Part shown: positions 50,655 to 59,804 of the stretch, in pieces
Layout of the letters: each line of letters opens with the position of its first letter
How positions within the stretch are numbered: the stretch's first letter is position 1
Assembly (NCBI GenBank): GCA_030157785.1
Contig: JAOAUC010000003.1
Coordinates: forward strand, 1 to 64,000
Length of the DNA stretch: 64,000 nt
Direction: 5' to 3'
From: Zoogloea oleivorans
GTDB lineage: Bacteria > Pseudomonadota > Gammaproteobacteria > Burkholderiales > Rhodocyclaceae
Made by a program: the position numbers and the translations under genes
The notes under the pieces: model-generated
Databases searched by the model: none
What the model saw: the letters and a program-made list of their open reading frames with translations, nothing else
What the model was told of the DNA's origin: nothing

Positions 50655-51311
50655 TCATGATTCGATTTGCAGGGCGCGCCCTTCGAGGGCGAAGTAGGCG
50701 GCGGCGAAGCGACCCACGCTGCGGTAAAAGTCGGCATCGCTCGCGGTGGCCAGCGCGTTGCAGCAGGCGGCCACCCACGGGCGCAGGTGGCGCTCGAAGA
50801 AGCGCCGCTGGGCGGCCAGGCGTTCGTCGCCGGGGCGGCGCACGTCCACCACCAGCACCCGCATCACGTCGCACACGGCGGCGAGGTGGTCCTCGCTTTC
50901 GGTGCAGTTGTCGCGGCGCGCCAGGCCGAGGGCGGCGAGGTCGTCGCGCAGTACGGCGAGGGGCTTTTCCATCAGGAAACCGGTGAGGTACCAGGAGCCG
51001 TTCATGACCACCTGGGGCTTGCCGGTCGAGCTGAACAGGGCATGCCATTCCTGGCCGATGCGCTCGGCATCGGCGCTTTGGCTGGCGCTGCGCAGGGCGT
51101 CCCAGCTGTCGCTCAGGGCGAGGCCTTCCGGAATGCCGGGATCGGCATCGAGGGCGTCGGCGCCAGCCAGACTGGCGATCAGGAAGGGGTGCGGCGGGGC
51201 GGCCAGCAGGTTGGCCAGCAGGCCGTAGAGGCCGGCCCGGGCTTCGTCTTCCGGGGCCAGCAGGCTGGCCGTCTCGGGGGTGGGGCGTTGGGGGGGGCGG
51301 GTCGTCGTCAC
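50655..51311 (-). CDS. TorD-family molybdoenzyme chaperone
   Basis: The 218-residue cytoplasmic protein belongs to the TorD/DmsD/NarJ group: all-helical, with ARAGLYGLLANLLAAPPHPF near 23 and YLTGFLMEKPLAVLRDDLAA near 107. Such chaperones bind the twin-arginine signal and hold the apoenzyme while the cofactor is inserted. GTG at 51311 overlaps the stop codon of the preceding Fe-S gene (GTGA), which supports this start. A longer reading frame upstream is only the shadow of that gene. Confidence 0.88.
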   Translation of the reverse strand: MTTTRPPQRPTPETASLLAPEDEARAGLYGLLANLLAAPPHPFLIASLAGADALDADPGIPEGLALSDSWDALRSASQSADAERIGQEWHALFSSTGKPQVVMNGSWYLTGFLMEKPLAVLRDDLAALGLARRDNCTESEDHLAAVCDVMRVLVVDVRRPGDERLAAQRRFFERHLRPWVAACCNALATASDADFYRSVGRFAAAYFALEGRALQIES

Positions 51312-53413
51312 AGGTCGAATACCGTGGTTTCCGGAGCCTGGCCCTTGCCGTGCTCCAGCATGTCGATCACGCGGCAGTCGCCGCACATGAGCAGGCGCTT
51401 TTGCTGCGCCGGGGTGGCGAACAGGCTGTGGCCGCTGAGGCGCGCGACCATCGTCCGCACCGTGGCCGTCGAGCCGAAGGGCTTGCCGCAGCTCACGCAA
51501 TGGCAGGGCGTGTCTTCGTTGAGGGTTTGCGGCTGCTTGGCCGACGGGCGCAGGTCGAGGCGGGCCGACAGTTGCAGGGCGTCTTCCGGACAGGTGGCCA
51601 CGCACAGCCCGCACTGCACGCAGCTGGCCTCGCGGAACTGCAGGCGTGGCTGGCTCTCGTCGTCCGACAGGGCTTTTGCCGGACAGGCGTTGATGCAGGC
51701 GAGGCACAGGGTGCATTTGCCCTTGTCGATGGCCAGCCCGCCGTAGGGGCTGCCTTCCGGAAGGGGAATGGGGGCCACGATGTCGGCGGGGGCGAGGGCG
51801 ACAAGGTGGCGAAAACACAGGTCGAGGGTGCCGCGCTTGTCGTCCTGGGGATGGAAGCGGGCGGCTGCGCCAAGGGCTGGCGCGCTGGTGCTGCAGGCGG
51901 CGACAGCTGCGGCCGCGTCGCCGGCTACGGTGACGAGGCGCGGCTCGCCGGCCACCAGACCGAGCCCGCCGAGCACCGCGTTGCCGAAGCTGGCAGCGCG
52001 TTTCATCGATGCCAGGTAGCTCGACGGCGCCCCGTCCTTCTGCCACACCACGACCCGCCCGGCGCCGACGCACAGGGCGTAAAGCAGCATGTCGGGGCCG
52101 GCGCTGGCGGCGTCGTGAAGGGTGAGCGGCAGGAGTCCGGCGGGGAGCGCTTCGGTTTCGGCCCAGGCGAGCAGTTCGGCGGATTCGTCGCGGCCGTGCA
52201 GGAGCAGGGTCGGAGCGCTGCCGCCGGCAGCCTGCCAGCCGGTCAGGGCGCTGCGGATCTGGCTGCCGGTGTGGGGCAGGCCGGGGTAGTTGTAGCGCAT
52301 GGCACCGGACGGGCACACGCTGGCACAGGCGCCGCAGCCCATGCACAGGTGGGCCTCGACGTGAATGCCGTCGCCGTCGGCGCTGATGGCCGAGGTGGAG
52401 CAGGTGTCGATGCAGCGCGAACAGCCTTCGATGCGGTTGCGCGAGTGGGCGCAGACGCTGCGCTTGTAGTCGAAGTAACGGGGCTTGTCGAAATCGCCGA
52501 CCAGTTCGATGAGGGCGAGGGCGGCATCGCCGATGGCCAGGCCGTCGCTGCCGGTGGCGAAGTAGCCTTGGGGGGGATGGACCATGGTCAGGCGCGGGGT
52601 GTCGCCCAGGTCGAGCACCAGATCGAAGGCGGCCTTGCGCGGGGTCTGGCTGAAGTCGATGGCGCCGGCCTTGCATACTTCGACGCAGCGCCGCTTGTCG
52701 TTGCAGCGGGCAAGGTCCACGTAGGCGGCGACGCCGTCGCGCACGATGGCGTCGCTGGTACACGCTTCGAGGCAGGCGTTGCAGCCGGTGCACAGGCTGG
52801 CATCCACCGGGTTGGCGGGCGTCCACGACACTTCGAAGGCGCCGAGCCAGCCATCCACCGCCACCTGGCGGGCGCGCTGGACAGCGACGCGGCGCGGCGA
52901 GCTGGCCGGCAGCGGGTCTTCGTCTTCGGCAAAAACGGTGACGGCGATCTGCCCGTCGGCCTTGCCGTGGAGACGCTCGGCCCAGGCCAGCGCCAGGGCG
53001 CCGGCACCCAGGATGGCCAGCCGGCCGTGGCTGCTGTAGGGCACCGATTCGACCGGCGGCGGATCGGGCAGCCGGGCCATGGCGATCAGGGCGGCCAGGC
53101 GCGGGCTGGCTGCCGTGCCGCCGGTGGCATATTCGCGGGCCGGGAAGAAGCGCAGCGGCGTGCCGTCGGCGGTGGCCGCTTCGAGGCGCGGGGCTTCGCG
53201 ATGGCAGCCGATGCTGAGGGGCGTATCCGTGTTGGCGGTGAAGCGGGCCAGCTGGGCGAGGCCGGTGCTGCCGCACAGGCTGTCGACGCGGGTTACGTCA
53301 GCGGCCAGCTCGGGTGGCAGGCCGTCGGCGGCGGCGTCGGAAACGCGCCCCTGGCAGCGGCACAGGATCGTCCCCTTCGGGGGCTGCGTGGAGCCCGATT
53401 CTGCAAAATCCAA
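51308..53413 (-). CDS. large multi-cluster 4Fe-4S protein of the fdh operon
   Basis: The 701-residue cytoplasmic protein has an N-terminal Cys-containing segment (TILCRCQG, DSLCGSTG, LSIGCHREAP), a nucleotide-fold-like stretch (LAILGAGALALAWAERLHG) and ferredoxin-type clusters: CTGCNACLEAC with CNDKRRCVEVC, then CSRCIDTC, CMGCGACASVC, CTLCLACINAC and CVQCGLCVATC, with a CHCVSCGKPF...CGDC zinc-ribbon-like end. About six [4Fe-4S] clusters are predicted. TTG at 53413 is favoured by GGAGGAG just upstream; an in-frame start at 53461 is the alternative. It is the first gene of the operon and its role is unproven; electron delivery to or from FDH is likely. Confidence 0.8.
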   Translation of the reverse strand: MDFAESGSTQPPKGTILCRCQGRVSDAAADGLPPELAADVTRVDSLCGSTGLAQLARFTANTDTPLSIGCHREAPRLEAATADGTPLRFFPAREYATGGTAASPRLAALIAMARLPDPPPVESVPYSSHGRLAILGAGALALAWAERLHGKADGQIAVTVFAEDEDPLPASSPRRVAVQRARQVAVDGWLGAFEVSWTPANPVDASLCTGCNACLEACTSDAIVRDGVAAYVDLARCNDKRRCVEVCKAGAIDFSQTPRKAAFDLVLDLGDTPRLTMVHPPQGYFATGSDGLAIGDAALALIELVGDFDKPRYFDYKRSVCAHSRNRIEGCSRCIDTCSTSAISADGDGIHVEAHLCMGCGACASVCPSGAMRYNYPGLPHTGSQIRSALTGWQAAGGSAPTLLLHGRDESAELLAWAETEALPAGLLPLTLHDAASAGPDMLLYALCVGAGRVVVWQKDGAPSSYLASMKRAASFGNAVLGGLGLVAGEPRLVTVAGDAAAAVAACSTSAPALGAAARFHPQDDKRGTLDLCFRHLVALAPADIVAPIPLPEGSPYGGLAIDKGKCTLCLACINACPAKALSDDESQPRLQFREASCVQCGLCVATCPEDALQLSARLDLRPSAKQPQTLNEDTPCHCVSCGKPFGSTATVRTMVARLSGHSLFATPAQQKRLLMCGDCRVIDMLEHGKGQAPETTVFDL

Positions 53414-53470
53414 AACATCTCCTCCGTCGTCTTTATGGGTAGCCGCTGGCCGCAAGGCCATGGCTTACGA

Positions 53471-53486
53471 GGCAGGAAATGTGCCC
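53471..53486 (-). promoter_or_regulatory. sigma-54 (-24/-12) promoter of the fdh operon
   Basis: On the minus strand 53486 to 53471 reads GGGCACA-TTTC-CTGCC, with the invariant GG and GC ten bases apart and GGCAC preserved. The start would be near 53460, about 45 bases before the TTG start of the Fe-S protein. It resembles the promoter at 39173-39188. Two palindromes upstream and an adjacent NtrC-type regulator gene support this reading. Confidence 0.65.
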
Positions 53487-53540
53487 GCGGTGCCAACCCT
53501 TGTAACTGGAGGGTTTTTGGGATTCAGGCGCTGCTGCGGC

Positions 53541-53587
53541 GGGACATTTTGTCCCTGAAGGAGGTTTGGCGCGGGACAGAATGTCCC
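53541..53587. promoter_or_regulatory. paired palindromic activator sites (UAS) upstream of fdh
   Basis: GGGACATTTTGTCCC (53541-53555) and GGGACAGAATGTCCC (53573-53587) share GGGACA-N3-TGTCCC, each preceded by GC. Their centres are 32 bp apart, about three helical turns, so two dimers would bind on one face. They lie about 87 and 119 bases upstream of the predicted sigma-54 start, the normal range for NtrC-type activators. No further copy was noticed in the window. Confidence 0.7.
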
Positions 53588-53602
53588 TCGGAGAGGCGGG
53601 TG

Positions 53603-55678
53603 TCAGGCGCTGGTCTTGCCCGAACTGTGTCCGTCGAACTCGGGGGTGCAGCGCAGCCACAAGGCGAATTCGGCGCCTTCGCCGGGCTGGCTGGCGGCGC
53701 TGATGCGGCCGCCGTAGCGCTGCATCAGCGTGCGGCTGATCGACAGGCCAAGGCCGGTGCCCTTGCCTTTCTTGGTGGTGAAGAAGGGGTCGAAAATGCG
53801 CTCGAGGTCTTGCGGGGCGATGCCCTGGCCGGTATCGCGGACGGCGATGCGCACGCCGGGGGGCTGGCCGGGCTCCGTCCAGTCGACGGACAGCAGGCTC
53901 AGGCGGCCACCGTCGGGCATGGCCTGGGTGGCATTGACGATGAGGTTGATCAGTACCTGCTGCAGCTCGCCACGGTTGATCTCCACCCGCGCTTCTGCGT
54001 GCAGGTGGCGTTCGAGCCTGATCTGCCGGTGGTCGAGGTTGTGGCGGGTCAGCACCAGGCAGTCGTTGATCACCTCGTTCACATTCACCGTTTCCATGTA
54101 GCCGGCAAAGTCGCCCGGGCGGGCAAACTGGAGCAGGCGGGTGACAATCTGGCGAATGCGGTCGGCCTGCTGGTGAATCAGGCGGATCTCCTCGCGCACC
54201 GGGCGGGCCGCCTCGCCGAGGGTGTCGGCGAGCACGTCGAGGTTGCCCTGGATGACCGCCACCGGGTTGTTGATCTCGTGGGCCACGCCGGCGGTCAGCT
54301 CGCCAATGGCCGCGAGCTTGTCGCTCAGCACCAGCTGCTGCTGGGTCTCGCGCAGGCTGACGTTGGTGGCGGCGAGTTCGGCGGTGCGCTCGGCCACTTT
54401 GCCGTCCAGCTCGTCGGCCCAGCGGCGCAGTTCTTCCTGGCGGGCCACCTGGGTGTCGAGAAGATGATCGAACTCGACGGCCAGGCGGCCGATTTCGTCG
54501 CGGCTGCTGACGGGGCCGACGCGGGCGGCGATCTCACCGCCTTCGATGCGCTGGATGACGCCGTTCATGCGCTCGATGGGGCGGAACACGCTGCGTGCCC
54601 AGCGCAGCGAAAGGGCGCTGCCGATCGCCGAGACGACCACGAAAATGAGGAACAGGGTGCCCATGGCGCGCTCCCTGGCAGCCCGGAAGGGCGCTTCCAG
54701 GAAGCCCACGTAGAGCATGCCGACGCGCTCGCCGTGGCTGTCGAGGATGGGCTCGTAGCCCGACACGTAGTAGTCGCTGACCACAAAGGCGAGGTCATGC
54801 CAGGTGCGGCCTTCTTCGAGCACCTGCTTGCGCACCGCCGCCGAGACGCGGGTGCCGAGGGCGCGTTCGCCCTCGAAGAGGCGCACGTTGGTGGCGATCC
54901 GGGTGTCGCCCAGAAACAGAGTGGAGGTGCCGCGGCTGTCGAGGGGCAGCGAGCCTTCGCGGTAGACGATGGCGTTGATGCGATCGACGATGCCCAGGTT
55001 GCCGTTGAGCAGCACGCCGCCCTCCAGTACGCCGATCAGCAGGCCGTGTTCGTTGAAGACCGGGGCGGCGGCGTGGATCATCAGCCCGCGCTCTTCGAGG
55101 CTGCGCATGTCCGGCGTGGCGGCGGGGGTGGCCAGCAGGGGCAGGTAGGCGCGCTGGCGCAAGGCCGGATCGATGCTGGCAAGGGCCTCGGGGGAGAATA
55201 CTTCCACGGTGCTGCGGGGGCTGCCGGCGATGGCTGTGGCGACGGCCGGCCAGTTTTCGCGGGAGGCTTTCGGCAGGGCGCTGGCGGGCGAACCGGCGAT
55301 GGCGTGGCCATCCCGGTCGAGGAGGAGCAGGTAGTCCAGCCCGCTGGTCGCGGCCATGGCCGCCAGCACCGGGCCGAGACGCCCCGGGTCGCTGGCGGGC
55401 AGGCGTGCCACCAGTCGGGCAGACCCGGCCTGGGCCTGCAGGTCGTGGCTGATGCCCTGTTTGACCCGGTCGAAATATTCGTGGGCGGTGACCAGATCGG
55501 AATCGATCTTGAAGCTGAGCAGGCGGTGGTAGGCCTCATCGCCCCAGGTCCATACCAGGCCGAGCAGCACCGGCACGCCGAGGAGCAAGGGGGCGAGGAC
55601 CAGGGCCAGCAGCTTGGCGCGCACCGAGCCGGCGAAGCGGTCGGCGAGGCGGCGTGGCCAGGCCAGGATGGCAGGCAT
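53603..55678 (-). CDS. membrane sensor histidine kinase for the fdh locus
   Basis: The 691-residue kinase has membrane segments at about 22-44 and 336-357 around a large periplasmic Cache-type sensor, a HAMP domain (MNGVIQRIEGGEIAARVGPV), a coiled coil (LRRWADELDGKVAERTAELA), HisKA with the phosphorylated His in LTAGVAHEINNPVAVIQGNL near 470, and an ATPase domain (LINLIVNATQAM, DTGQGIAPQDLERIFDPFFT, GKGTGLGLSI). MPAILAWPRR at 55678 is chosen because the regulator stops 3 bases earlier. It should phosphorylate that regulator. Its stop is 15 bases from the operator palindromes. Confidence 0.92.
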   Translation of the reverse strand: MPAILAWPRRLADRFAGSVRAKLLALVLAPLLLGVPVLLGLVWTWGDEAYHRLLSFKIDSDLVTAHEYFDRVKQGISHDLQAQAGSARLVARLPASDPGRLGPVLAAMAATSGLDYLLLLDRDGHAIAGSPASALPKASRENWPAVATAIAGSPRSTVEVFSPEALASIDPALRQRAYLPLLATPAATPDMRSLEERGLMIHAAAPVFNEHGLLIGVLEGGVLLNGNLGIVDRINAIVYREGSLPLDSRGTSTLFLGDTRIATNVRLFEGERALGTRVSAAVRKQVLEEGRTWHDLAFVVSDYYVSGYEPILDSHGERVGMLYVGFLEAPFRAARERAMGTLFLIFVVVSAIGSALSLRWARSVFRPIERMNGVIQRIEGGEIAARVGPVSSRDEIGRLAVEFDHLLDTQVARQEELRRWADELDGKVAERTAELAATNVSLRETQQQLVLSDKLAAIGELTAGVAHEINNPVAVIQGNLDVLADTLGEAARPVREEIRLIHQQADRIRQIVTRLLQFARPGDFAGYMETVNVNEVINDCLVLTRHNLDHRQIRLERHLHAEARVEINRGELQQVLINLIVNATQAMPDGGRLSLLSVDWTEPGQPPGVRIAVRDTGQGIAPQDLERIFDPFFTTKKGKGTGLGLSISRTLMQRYGGRISAASQPGEGAEFALWLRCTPEFDGHSSGKTSA

Positions 55679-55680
55679 GC

Positions 55681-57066
55681 TCACCCGGCGTTTTCGCCCC
55701 ATTCGGCGCACTTGCGGTCGAGGGTCTTGCGCGATACGCCGAGAAGCTGGGCGGCGTTGAGGCGCTTGCCCTCGCAGCGTTCGAGTACGGCCAGGATGTG
55801 GCGCTTTTCGACTTCCGCCAGGGACAGGGGCAGGGATTCGCCGCCCAGGGGGCCACCGGCCGAGTCTTCGGCCGGAAAACTGCCGAGGATCAGCGAGCGC
55901 TCGACCAGGTTGCGCAGTTCGCGCACGTTGCCGGGCCAGGCGTAGGCCGACAGGCGGGCCGCCACCGCCGGGGTGATGGCCAGCGGCGGCAGGCCGAGGC
56001 GCAGGGCCAGCAGGCTGTTGAAATGGGCCGCCAGCACCGGCACGTCTTCCGGGCGCTGGCGCAAGGCCGGAATTTCGAGGCTCATGACGTCGAGGCGGTA
56101 GAACAGGTCTTGCCGGAAGCGCCCTTCGGCGACTTCGCTGCGCAGGTCGCGGTTGGTGGCCGCGATCACGCGCACGTCCACCGGCAGCTCGCGGGAGGCG
56201 CCGACCGGCCGGATGCAGCGCTCTTCGAGCGCACGCAGCAGCTTGGTCTGCAGCATCAGCGGCAGCTCGCCGATTTCATCGAGAAAAAGGGTGCCGCCGT
56301 TGGCGTAGAAGAACAGCCCCTTGTGGTTTTCGCGGGCGCCGGTGAAAGCGCCCTTTGTGTGGCCGAAGAGTTCGCTTTCGATCAGCTCGGCCGAGATGGC
56401 GGCGCAGTTGACCGGCACAAAGGGGCGCTCGGCGCGCAGGCTCATCTGGTGCAGGGCACGGGCGGCGACCTCCTTGCCGACGCCGGATTCGCCGAGGATC
56501 AGCACCGTGGACGGCAGCGGGGCGATGCGGCGGATCAGCGTGCCGAGGTTCTGGATGGCGGCCGAGCGCCCGACCAGCCCGTCCACGCCGCCGGCCAGGT
56601 CGGCCACCTGGCGGCGTAGTACGTAGTTTTCGGTGGCCAGGCGGGCGCGCTCGAAGCAGCGCTGCAGGGCATTGAGGAGCTGGTCGAGGCGGAAGGGCTT
56701 GAGGATGAAGTCGGAGGCGCCGGCGCGCAGGGCGTCAATGGCGGTTTCCATGTCGGCGAAGGCGGTTATCAGGATCACCTCGCCGGCGAAGCCGCTGTCG
56801 CGCAGTTCGTGGAGCCAGACCAGGCCGGATTTGCCGGGCAGGGAGATGTCGAGAACGATGAGGTCGAAATGGCGCACGGCGAGGTGGGCCGCGCCTTCTT
56901 CGGCCGAGCCGGCGACGGCCACGGTGCAGCCCCGGTTGACCAGCGCCCGCTCGAGAAAGCTGCGCATGCCGGCTTCGTCATCCACCACCAGTACGGCGTG
57001 ATTGGCCCAGGTGGCTTTGGCGGGGTCGGTGGTCTGCATGGAGGTAGTGGGTGCGGCGTCGCCCAT
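55681..57066 (-). CDS. NtrC-family sigma-54 response regulator for the fdh locus
   Basis: The 461-residue activator has a receiver ([19 protein letters not shown]; phospho-Asp in [13 protein letters not shown] near 71; FILKPFR), an AAA+ domain with Walker A GESGVGKE, an intact GAFTGA sigma-54 loop and Walker [13 protein letters not shown], and a Fis-type helix-turn-helix ([20 protein letters not shown]). It is encoded with its kinase directly upstream of the fdh operon, which carries a -24/-12 element and two palindromes. It is therefore the prime candidate to bind those palindromes. The signal (formate or respiratory state) is not known. Confidence 0.93.
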   Translation of the reverse strand: MGDAAPTTSMQTTDPAKATWANHAVLVVDDEAGMRSFLERALVNRGCTVAVAGSAEEGAAHLAVRHFDLIVLDISLPGKSGLVWLHELRDSGFAGEVILITAFADMETAIDALRAGASDFILKPFRLDQLLNALQRCFERARLATENYVLRRQVADLAGGVDGLVGRSAAIQNLGTLIRRIAPLPSTVLILGESGVGKEVAARALHQMSLRAERPFVPVNCAAISAELIESELFGHTKGAFTGARENHKGLFFYANGGTLFLDEIGELPLMLQTKLLRALEERCIRPVGASRELPVDVRVIAATNRDLRSEVAEGRFRQDLFYRLDVMSLEIPALRQRPEDVPVLAAHFNSLLALRLGLPPLAITPAVAARLSAYAWPGNVRELRNLVERSLILGSFPAEDSAGGPLGGESLPLSLAEVEKRHILAVLERCEGKRLNAAQLLGVSRKTLDRKCAEWGENAG

Positions 57067-57116
57067 GGCTGTGGAGTCTTTGCTGTGGATCAGGGGTGGA
57101 TCGGCGGCGGATTAGA

Positions 57117-57686
57117 TCACGGGTGCCCGGGGCTGCCCAGCGGGTCGGCGGCGGGCGCTGCTGCATCGGCTTCGGCGACGGGGGGCGTGGTGCTGTCGGT
57201 TGTGGTTTCCGTTGCACTGGCGGGCGGGGCGGGTTCGAGCGTTTCGGCCGGCTCGGTGGCGTAGGCCGGCAGGCCGGCTTCGTTCAGCAGTGGCTTGCCT
57301 TCAGTGGGGAAGAGCACTTCCCTGGCGTGTTGCAGCAGGGCGGCTTCGGCGGGCGGCAGGTCAGGGATCAGGTTGTAGTCCTCGATATAGATGTCGAGGC
57401 CGTCCATCTGGTTGAAGACCGGGTCGGCAAACAGCCGCTGCATGGCCTGGCGCTTGAGTTCGGCGGGCACGCGGGCCTGCAGGTAGGCGCTGAAGTCGGC
57501 GCTGAAATCGAGGGCGGTGGGGTCGGGCAGCGTGGGTGCCTGTGGCGTTTCGATGGCGGGCGGCGGTGCCGCGGGTTCGGGCAGCGCGGTGCCGTCGGCG
57601 ACCGAGTGCTTGCGGCGCGACCAGCGTTGCAGGAAGCCGGTACTGTTTTCCGGCGGCGCGTCGGCCTTAGTGTCCCGGTCGCTCAT
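57117..57686 (-). CDS. DUF3306 protein
   Basis: The 189-residue protein begins MSDRDTKADAPPENSTGFLQ with FLQRWSRRK, the DUF3306 opening, and has the conserved VPAELKRQAMQRLFADPVFN and MDGLDIYIEDYNLIPDLPP segment. The flanks are Pro/Ala-rich and probably disordered. DUF3306 is found only with formate dehydrogenase-type operons, usually beside DUF3305; its function is unknown. It overlaps the DUF3305 gene by 20 bases and lies 50 bases before the regulator gene. Confidence 0.85.
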   Translation of the reverse strand: MSDRDTKADAPPENSTGFLQRWSRRKHSVADGTALPEPAAPPPAIETPQAPTLPDPTALDFSADFSAYLQARVPAELKRQAMQRLFADPVFNQMDGLDIYIEDYNLIPDLPPAEAALLQHAREVLFPTEGKPLLNEAGLPAYATEPAETLEPAPPASATETTTDSTTPPVAEADAAAPAADPLGSPGHP

Positions 57687-58179
57687 GTTTGTCTCCGGCT
57701 TCGGCGTAGCGGCGCTTGGGGCGCTTTTCTTCGGGGGGCTTGATGCGCGAACGGGCGTAGGCTTCGATGGCCTCGGCCCAGGTGGCGGGCAGGGGCAGGC
57801 GCTCGACGGTTTCACCGCCGTCGATCCAGCGGGCCGCTTCGTGGAAGCTGGCGCTGATGGCGGCGATGCGTGGCGGGCCGGCTTCGGCCGGATTGCCGTC
57901 GTCCTCGGCGGTGCGCACCAGCACGAAGAGGGACGGCTCGCTGGCGGTCAGGTTGAGCAGGTAGCCCTCGGCCTCGTCGCCATGGAGGTGCAGCGGCGGG
58001 CAGGCGCGGGGTACGCGCTGGCCGTCGGCGGAGGTTTCCGGGGCGGCGGCGTCGAGTTCGAGGCCGACGATTTCCCAGCGATGGTCGATCCAGCGATTGC
58101 CTTCCACCGGGATGCGGCCATACCAGACGGTCAGGCTCGGCGCGGCGTCGGCGGGGAGGGCGGGTTCGGGCTGCGGCAT
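57667..58179 (-). CDS. DUF3305 protein
   Basis: The 170-residue protein has the family features VWYGRIPVEGNRWIDHRWEI near residue 17 and LLNLTASEPSLFVLVRTAED near 75, then a helical, charged C-terminus. DUF3305 proteins accompany DUF3306 in formate dehydrogenase regions; a role in FDH maturation has been suggested but not shown. It is the first gene of the minus-strand run that includes the two-component system, and its promoter must lie in the 90 bases shared with the divergent fdhD. Confidence 0.85.
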   Translation of the reverse strand: MPQPEPALPADAAPSLTVWYGRIPVEGNRWIDHRWEIVGLELDAAAPETSADGQRVPRACPPLHLHGDEAEGYLLNLTASEPSLFVLVRTAEDDGNPAEAGPPRIAAISASFHEAARWIDGGETVERLPLPATWAEAIEAYARSRIKPPEEKRPKRRYAEAGDKHERPGH

Positions 58180-58269
58180 GCGGCGTGCTCCTCAAGATCC
58201 GGGATCGAAGGTAAGCTTCCGGCGGCCCGCGTCCGGGCCGCATCGTGAATCGTCAGGATTATCCTCCGC

Positions 58270-59160
58270 ATGCCCGACTCCTTTGAAGCCGATTTCGACC
58301 CGGTCGAGATTTTCTGCGTTCCCCTCGGCAACGGGCCGGAGGCACCGCAGCTGTCCCTCACCCGCGCCCGCCGGGCGGCCACCACCACGGCCCGGGTGAT
58401 TGACCACGAGGGGTTGCCGCGGGATGTGCACGTGCCGGGCGAACATGCGCTGACCCTCTACCTCGACCGCCGCGAGCTGGTCACGTTGATGACCCTCGGC
58501 CAGGCGCCGGAGGCGCTGGTGATGGGCTATCTGCGCACCCAGAACCTGATCGGCGCGCTGTCCGACCTGGAGGCCGTGCATGTGGACTGGGCGACCGGCT
58601 CGTGCGCCATCGTCACCCGCGACCCGGCGGCCCACGACCCGGCGGCGCGCATGGCCCGCCGCACCGTCACCACCGGCTGCGGCCAGGGCACGATGTTCGG
58701 CGACTGGCTGGCCGATCTGGCGCCGGTCGAAACGCCGCTGACGCTGGATGTGGCGACCCTCGATCTGGCCCTCGGCCGCATCCTCGCCCTCGACACCATC
58801 TACAAGCTGTCCGGTTCGGTGCATGGTTGCGCGCTGCTGCGCAACGAGGCCGAGGCGCCGCTGCTCTATCACGTGGAAGATGTCGGCCGGCACAACGCGG
58901 TGGACAGCATCTCCGGGCTGATGTGGCTGGACGAGGAGATCGGTGCCGACAAGATCTTCTACACCACCGGGCGCCTGACCTCCGAAATGGTCATGAAGGC
59001 CGCCCAGCTCGGCGTGCCCTTTCTGGTGTCGCGTTCAGGCCTGACCCGCATGGGGCTGGTGCTGGCCGAGCGCCTCGGCATCACGCTGATCTGCCGGGCG
59101 CGGGTTGGCCGGCACCTGGTTTATTCCCACCCGCAACGGATCACACGGAGCACCCCATGA
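58270..59160 (+). CDS. fdhD: FdhD-family sulfurtransferase, first copy
   Basis: FdhD passes sulfur from IscS to the bis-MGD cofactor, which formate dehydrogenase needs for activity. The 296-residue protein has the family middle (ALTLYLDRRELVTLMTLGQA; YLRTQNLI) and C-terminal (EDVGRHNAVDSISG, FYTTGRLTSEMVMKAAQLGV) motifs. The cysteine loop reads TTGCGQGTMFG, with a single cysteine where classical FdhD has CGxCG, so this is a divergent subfamily. It overlaps mobA by 4 bases and is divergent from the DUF3305 gene. Confidence 0.88.
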   Translation: MPDSFEADFDPVEIFCVPLGNGPEAPQLSLTRARRAATTTARVIDHEGLPRDVHVPGEHALTLYLDRRELVTLMTLGQAPEALVMGYLRTQNLIGALSDLEAVHVDWATGSCAIVTRDPAAHDPAARMARRTVTTGCGQGTMFGDWLADLAPVETPLTLDVATLDLALGRILALDTIYKLSGSVHGCALLRNEAEAPLLYHVEDVGRHNAVDSISGLMWLDEEIGADKIFYTTGRLTSEMVMKAAQLGVPFLVSRSGLTRMGLVLAERLGITLICRARVGRHLVYSHPQRITRSTP

Positions 59161-59747
59161 AACGCGAAACGGTAAGCGGACTGATTCTCGCCGGCGGGCT
59201 CGGCAGCCGTATGGGCGGGGTGGACAAGGGCCTCGTCGAACTGGCCGGCCGGCCGATGGTGGCGCATGTGCTCGAACGCCTGCAGCCCCAGGTAGGCCGC
59301 GTGCTGATCAACGCCAACCGCAATGCCAACGTTTACGCGGGCTTCGGCCTGCCGGTGCTGGCCGACCGGCTGGGCGGTTTCGTCGGGCCGCTGGCGGGGC
59401 TGGATGCGGCTCTCAATGGCAGCGCCGACGCGGGTGAATGGGTGCTGACCTGCCCCTGCGATTCGCCCTTCCTGCCCCTCGATCTGGCTGCCCGCATGCT
59501 CGACGCGGCGCTGGCGGCCGGCGTGGATGTGGCGATGGCCAGCGCCCTCGGCCAGTACGAGCCGGTCTTCCTGCTTGCCAACCGGCGGGCAGGCGCTTCG
59601 CTGGCGCGCTACCTCGAGCAGGGCGGCCGTAAGATCGACCGCTGGGTGCTCGGCGAGCGGCACGTGGTGGTGGATTTTTCCGACTGTCCGGAGGCCTTCT
59701 CCAACATCAACACGCCGGATGAGCTGGCTCGCCACGCGCCGGACTAG
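59157..59747 (+). CDS. mobA: molybdenum cofactor guanylyltransferase
   Basis: MobA attaches GMP to molybdopterin to make the MGD cofactor used by FDH. The 196-residue protein has the nucleotide-binding signature LILAGGLGSRMGGVDKGLVE near the N-terminus, LADRLGGFVGPLAGLDAAL and CPCDSPFLPLDLA. ATG at 59157 overlaps the fdhD stop (ATGA), so the two cofactor-maturation genes are co-translated. Confidence 0.95.
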   Translation: MKRETVSGLILAGGLGSRMGGVDKGLVELAGRPMVAHVLERLQPQVGRVLINANRNANVYAGFGLPVLADRLGGFVGPLAGLDAALNGSADAGEWVLTCPCDSPFLPLDLAARMLDAALAAGVDVAMASALGQYEPVFLLANRRAGASLARYLEQGGRKIDRWVLGERHVVVDFSDCPEAFSNINTPDELARHAPD

Positions 59748-59804
59748 CGGGGCGGGGACGTACAATCCGGCCTCGCGTCATCCTGAACGAAAGCCGAGTC
59801 TGTT

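Noticed and set aside
51350-55945. A 1531-codon open reading frame on the plus strand, spanning the Fe-S protein, the operator region and the kinase gene
   Set aside because: It runs antisense to genes with clear catalytic and cluster motifs. In GC-rich DNA the opposite strand of real genes often lacks stops. The translation is Gly/Ala/Val/Asp-rich shadow with no recognisable domain.
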